The position numbers and the translations under genes are program-made. The notes beneath the pieces are model-generated. The model was not told where the DNA came from and made no database searches. It saw only the letters and a program-made list of their open reading frames with translations. A stretch of DNA of 8,261 bases from RBG-16-66-20 sp964564865 (GTDB taxonomy: Bacteria > Pseudomonadota > Gammaproteobacteria > Burkholderiales > SG8-39), in NCBI GenBank assembly GCA_964564865.1, contig CAZMDA010000103.1, positions 1-8,261 of the forward strand. Reading direction: 5' to 3'. Of the stretch, positions 5,211 through 8,261 are shown one piece after another; position 1 is the stretch's first letter, and each line of letters starts with the position of its first letter.

Positions 5211-6697
5211 GGAAGCGAATAGCGCTCGAAGAAGTAGCACCGCCCCTGCGGCAGCCAGGCCGGGATGCGGTAGTAGCGCTCGCGCACCGGCGCCAGCACG
5301 CCGCCGCGGTAGGCCTCGTAGTCGAAGCCGCGCCCGAGGACGGCATGGAACGTCGCTCCGCGAAGCTCTATGCGCCGCGCCTCCACTTCCCTGAAGTAGG
5401 GCCGGTAGGCGGATTCGGGCGGCGGCTCGCGGCGCAGGATGAGCAGGTCGCGCCCCTGGTACTGCCGCCAGTCGGTGAGGATGTCGTCGTGGCGCGCGTG
5501 GGAGGATCCGGCGCCGAACACCGGCACCTTGCGCCGTGCGTGATAGGCGAGGACGGCGGCGCTGGAATAGCTGTCCGAAGCGAGCGCGGCCCCGCCCGGC
5601 GCGGCGGCCGCGATCAGTTCGTCCGTGTGCGCCAGGAACACCAGGCGCGAGTACAGCCTCGAGTCCTTCCAGGTTTGCAGCGGCAGCGCGGCGAGCACGA
5701 TCACCGCCGCGACGTGGACGAGGGCGAAGGCGGCGAAGAAGCGCAGCGCCGCATCCAGCCTCGGCCGCTCCAGGGCGAGCGCCAGCGTCGCCACGAGGGC
5801 CGGCAGGAACGACAGCAGCCAGTGCAGGCCGATGCGCTTCACCGGCGAGAGCAGCGCGAACACGGCCAGGGGCACCAGCCACGCCAGCAGCAGCGCGCGC
5901 TCCGCCGGCCGCGCCCAGGCCCGGCGCAGCTCGCCGCGCCCGCGCCAGGCGAACCAGAGCAGCGGCGCGGCAAGGTACGCGAGCGAGACGGCATAGAGCG
6001 CCGGCGTCTGCAGCGACCAGCCGCCGTCGTCCTGGTGGCGGTTGATGGCGTTGAACATGACGTTGCACCAGCAGGCGTTCAGGTTCCACCACAGGTTGAG
6101 CAGGCCCGCGGGCAGCGCGCCGAGGAACACGAGCGCGAAGGACCGCGGGTGGCGGGAGGCGATCGCCCAGGCGAAGAAGCCGAGCGCCAGCAGCACCGCG
6201 AAGTACTTCGACGTGAACGCGAAGCCGAGCAGGACGCCGGCGGCGAGGAATCCCGCGCTCGAATCGCGCGCGGCGGCGCGCGCGAACACCAGCAGTGCGG
6301 CGGCGGAGAACACCATCAGCGGCGCGTCGGTGGTCACCAGCACGTTCCAGACGTTCATCGGCGCGAGCAGCACGCACAGCGCCGCGAGATTGGCCGTCGC
6401 CTCGTCCTGGGAGAACCAGCGCAGCAGCGCCGAGCGCAGCAGCAGCGCCGCGAGCGCCGGCGCCAGCGTGGCGGGCAACCGCGCCACCCAGTCCGCATCG
6501 GACAGCGCCGCGAGCGGCGCGAGCAACCAGCCGATCATCGGCGGATGGTCGTAGTAGCCCAGGTCCGGGTAGCGGCCCCAGAGCACGAAGTACGCCTCGT
6601 CGGCGGTGACCGGCAGCGCCGCCGACAGCCAGAGGCGGAACAGCAGCGTCGCCGCGAGGGCGAGCGCGAACCCTTGGCGCGAGGCGAGCCAGGCCAT
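5207..6697 (-). CDS. Glycosyltransferase family 39 (ArnT/PMT-like) integral membrane protein
   Basis: 496 residues: about ten hydrophobic segments up to residue ~342, then a soluble C-terminal domain (345-496). Family features are the acidic pair in T-A-D-E-A-Y-F (31-37; Asp33-Glu34) in the first periplasmic loop after TM1, G-Y-Y-D-H-P-P-M (47-54), V-T-T-D-A-P-L (121-127), F-T-S-K-Y-F (161-166), and K-R-I-G-L-H-W (287-293). GT39/ArnT-type enzymes move a sugar from polyprenyl phosphate or diphosphate to a lipid or protein on the outer face of the inner membrane; Asp-Glu of the first loop is the catalytic region. The start ATG is 1 bp after the permease stop (TGA-C-ATG) with no clear Shine-Dalgarno, suggesting coupling. 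It overlaps the UbiA-like gene by ATGA, which hints that the two share a polyprenyl-linked pentose (inference). The acceptor is unknown. Confidence 0.9.
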   Translation of the reverse strand: MAWLASRQGFALALAATLLFRLWLSAALPVTADEAYFVLWGRYPDLGYYDHPPMIGWLLAPLAALSDADWVARLPATLAPALAALLLRSALLRWFSQDEATANLAALCVLLAPMNVWNVLVTTDAPLMVFSAAALLVFARAAARDSSAGFLAAGVLLGFAFTSKYFAVLLALGFFAWAIASRHPRSFALVFLGALPAGLLNLWWNLNACWCNVMFNAINRHQDDGGWSLQTPALYAVSLAYLAAPLLWFAWRGRGELRRAWARPAERALLLAWLVPLAVFALLSPVKRIGLHWLLSFLPALVATLALALERPRLDAALRFFAAFALVHVAAVIVLAALPLQTWKDSRLYSRLVFLAHTDELIAAAAPGGAALASDSYSSAAVLAYHARRKVPVFGAGSSHARHDDILTDWRQYQGRDLLILRREPPPESAYRPYFREVEARRIELRGATFHAVLGRGFDYEAYRGGVLAPVRERYYRIPAWLPQGRCYFFERYSLP

Positions 6698-6698
6698 G

Positions 6699-7436
6699 TC
6701 AGGCGGCGCGGGCGATGAGCGAGAGTCCGGCGATCACCAGCAAAGCGTACACCGAGCGCACCACCATCCCCGCCGGAACCCGGTCGTTCAGGCGGCTGCC
6801 GGCCCAGAAGCCCAGGACCAGTGCCGGCAACAGCGCGAGCGCCGCCGTCAGCAATCCCTCCTGCGTCAGCAGGCCGGCGAGGCCGAACAGCGCCAGGCGC
6901 AGCAGCGAGGAGAGCAGGATCATCGCCGCGTTGGTGGCGCGCAGCTCCGCGGCGGCGTGGATCCGGCCCGCGTTGTAGATCGCGAACAGCACCCCGCCGG
7001 TGCCGAACAGCGCGGAGAACACCCCGCCCGCGAAGCCGATCGGCGCGCACCAGGCGCGCGCCAGGCGCGGCGGGCCGCCGCGCCGGAGCAGCCCCCAGGC
7101 GGCATAGGCGAGCACGAAGCTGCCCAGCGTCAGCAGCAGCGGCTCCTCGGGGGCACGGATGAGCGCGGTGAGGCCGAGGAACATCCCGCCCAGCATGAAC
7201 GGCAGCAGCCAGCGGATCTCGTCCACGCGCACCTCCCGGCGCATGCGCGAGCCGAAGAACGCGGCCACCGCCAGGTCGAGCAGCATCAGCAGCGACACCG
7301 CGAACTTGAGCGGGAACAGGTACACCAGCAGCGGCAGCGCGATCACGGTCGAGCCGAACCCGGTGAGCCCGAACACGCAGTAGGCCGCGGCGACGATCAG
7401 CGCCGCCAGGGCCAGGGTTTCGAACGGCAGGCTCAG
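6699..7436 (-). CDS. TauE/SafE-family membrane permease, probable CTG start
   Basis: 245 residues from the proposed CTG. Eight or so hydrophobic segments carry the two repeated TauE/SafE Gly-rich motifs: F-G-L-T-G-F-G-S-T-V-I-A-L-P (22-35) and G-F-A-G-G-V-F-S-A-L-F-G-T-G-G-V (134-149), giving the family's internal two-fold arrangement and normal length (about 240-260). Members export sulfite, sulfoacetate or related organic anions, or are of unknown substrate; nothing here identifies it. No ATG, GTG or TTG in this frame lies near the first membrane helix: the nearest upstream is a GTG at 7529 buried in aroG, which would add about 31 Gly/Arg-rich residues of shadow sequence, and the next GTG downstream falls inside TM1. 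A CTG at 7436 overlaps the aroG stop as CTGA with AAGGG 6 nt upstream. It is followed 1 bp later by the GT39 gene. Confidence 0.85.
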   Translation of the reverse strand: MSLPFETLALAALIVAAAYCVFGLTGFGSTVIALPLLVYLFPLKFAVSLLMLLDLAVAAFFGSRMRREVRVDEIRWLLPFMLGGMFLGLTALIRAPEEPLLLTLGSFVLAYAAWGLLRRGGPPRLARAWCAPIGFAGGVFSALFGTGGVLFAIYNAGRIHAAAELRATNAAMILLSSLLRLALFGLAGLLTQEGLLTAALALLPALVLGFWAGSRLNDRVPAGMVVRSVYALLVIAGLSLIARAA

Positions 7437-8261
7437 CGCCTGCCCTTGGCGGAAGAACCGCGCCGTCGCGCCTTCACCGCGTCGGCCAGGATCTGCAGCG
7501 CCTCGACCGAGTCGTCCCAGCCGAGGCACGGATCGGTGATGCTCTGGCCGAAGGTGAGCTCGCCGGGCGCCTTGCCGGGCACCAGGTCCTGGCGGCCCTC
7601 CACCAGGTGCGACTCGACCATGGCGCCGATGATGCAGCGCGAGCCGGAGGCGACCTGCGCCCCGACCGCGCGCGCCACCTCCAGCTGGCGCTTGAACTGC
7701 TTGGCGGCGTTGGCGTGCGACAGGTCGATCATCAGGCGGCATTCCAGCTTCGACCTGGCCAGCTCCTCGCAGGCCGCCTTGACGCTCGCCTCGTCGTAGT
7801 TGGGCGCCTTGCCGCCGCGCAGGATGATGTGGCAGTCCTCGTTGCCGCGCGTCTCGACGATGGACACCTGCCCGCTCTTGTGCACCGACAGGAAGTGGTG
7901 CTTCTGGCGCGCGGCCAGGATCGCGTCCACCGCGATGCGCACGTTGCCGTCGGTGCCGTTCTTGAACCCGACCGGCGCCGACAGGCCCGAGGCGAGCTCC
8001 CGGTGCACCTGCGACTCGGTGGTGCGCGCGCCGATCGCGCCCCAGGACACCAGGTCGCCGATGTACTGCGGCGAGATGACGTCGAGGAACTCGCAGCCCG
8101 CGGGCAGCCCGGCCTGGTTGATCCGCACCAGCACGTCGCGCGCGATGCGCAGGCCCTCGTTGATGCGGAAGCTGCCGTTCAGGTAGGGGTCGTTGATCAG
8201 CCCCTTCCAGCCCACCGTGGTGCGCGGCTTCTCGAAGTACACCCGCATCACCACCTCCAGC
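7433..8261 (-). CDS. aroG: 3-deoxy-7-phosphoheptulonate synthase, class I (DAHP synthase), 5' end outside window
   Basis: Catalyses the first step of the shikimate pathway: phosphoenolpyruvate plus erythrose 4-phosphate to DAHP, in the cytosol. The window holds 275 codons from L-E-V-V-M-R-V-Y-F-E-K-P-R-T to the C-terminus, corresponding by similarity to about residues 87-350 of E. coli AroG; the first ~86 residues, including the metal-binding Cys61 equivalent and the N-terminal arm, are upstream of the window. Active-site features seen are R-V-Y-F-E-K-P-R-T-T, G-A-R-T-T-E-S-Q, G-F-K-N-G-T-D-G, I-I-L-R-G-G-K, and the metal ligands His in D-L-S-H-A-N, Glu in M-V-E-S-H-L and Asp in S-I-T-D. This is the type I-alpha (AroF/G/H) class, normally feedback-inhibited by Phe, Tyr or Trp; which one cannot be read from this fragment. 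A GTG at 8254 and ATG at 8248 are internal codons, not starts. Confidence 0.96.
   Translation of the reverse strand, partial: LEVVMRVYFEKPRTTVGWKGLINDPYLNGSFRINEGLRIARDVLVRINQAGLPAGCEFLDVISPQYIGDLVSWGAIGARTTESQVHRELASGLSAPVGFKNGTDGNVRIAVDAILAARQKHHFLSVHKSGQVSIVETRGNEDCHIILRGGKAPNYDEASVKAACEELARSKLECRLMIDLSHANAAKQFKRQLEVARAVGAQVASGSRCIIGAMVESHLVEGRQDLVPGKAPGELTFGQSITDPCLGWDDSVEALQILADAVKARRRGSSAKGRR
7434..7447 (-). promoter_or_regulatory. Shine-Dalgarno and CTG start of the permease, overlapping the aroG stop
   Basis: The minus strand reads AAGGG (7447-7443), six bases, then CTG (7436-7434), with the aroG stop TGA at 7435-7433. This is the same 4-bp overlap layout used at other junctions in the window (ATGA, GTGA) but with C as first base. 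Spacing suits initiation. A single-base sequencing error for ATG or GTG would look the same. Confidence 0.5.

Noticed and set aside
4338..6377. A 679-codon open frame extending the UbiA-like protein upstream.
   Set aside because: The upstream part is a shadow of the GT39 gene. The UbiA-like protein starts naturally at the ATG at 5210 that overlaps the GT39 stop.
6699..7742. A 347-codon version of the permease starting within aroG.
   Set aside because: The extra 102 residues are Arg/Gly/Pro-rich shadow of aroG; the family homology begins right after the aroG stop.

Overview
The window is one dense, GC-rich (roughly 70%) block of nine genes, all read from the minus strand. Gene order in the direction of transcription therefore runs from high to low coordinates. 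Very high GC, tight gene packing, and a class I DAHP synthase of the proteobacterial AroG type suggest a high-GC proteobacterium, most likely betaproteobacterial (Burkholderiales-like). This is inferred from protein character, not from a marker gene. I see no RNA genes, mobile elements, CRISPR arrays or convincing terminators. The largest non-coding gap is 40 bp.

Upstream part (8261 to 5207): a DAHP synthase cut by the window edge (its first ~86 residues lie outside), a TauE/SafE-type membrane permease whose best start is an unusual CTG overlapping the aroG stop codon, and a family-39 polytopic glycosyltransferase 1 bp further on.

Middle (5210 to 3783): a UbiA-superfamily enzyme of the decaprenyl-phosphate phosphoribosyltransferase type, overlapping the glycosyltransferase by ATGA, then a stand-alone cyclic-nucleotide-binding domain protein. 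The UbiA-like enzyme should make a polyprenyl-linked pentose phosphate. The adjoining GT39 protein belongs to a fold that uses polyprenyl-linked sugar donors, so the pair could form a small envelope-glycosylation module.

Downstream part (3742 to 1): a fusion of a VTT/TMEM64 membrane domain to an FAD-dependent pyridine-nucleotide disulfide oxidoreductase, a secreted DUF547 protein, a TIGR04283-type glycosyltransferase, and the first 37 codons of a TIGR04282-type (nucleotidyltransferase-like) glycosyltransferase that continues past base 1. The first three are joined by 4-bp stop/start overlaps and the last by a 4-bp gap. This looks like a conserved but poorly understood cassette. Its families are sometimes found near arsenosugar or selenium-domain radical SAM genes, but no such gene is visible here.

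The most interesting points are the UbiA/GT39 pair without visible epimerase genes, the coupled fusion/DUF547/two-transferase cassette, the Tyr-for-His substitution in the reductase active site, and the CTG start of the permease.
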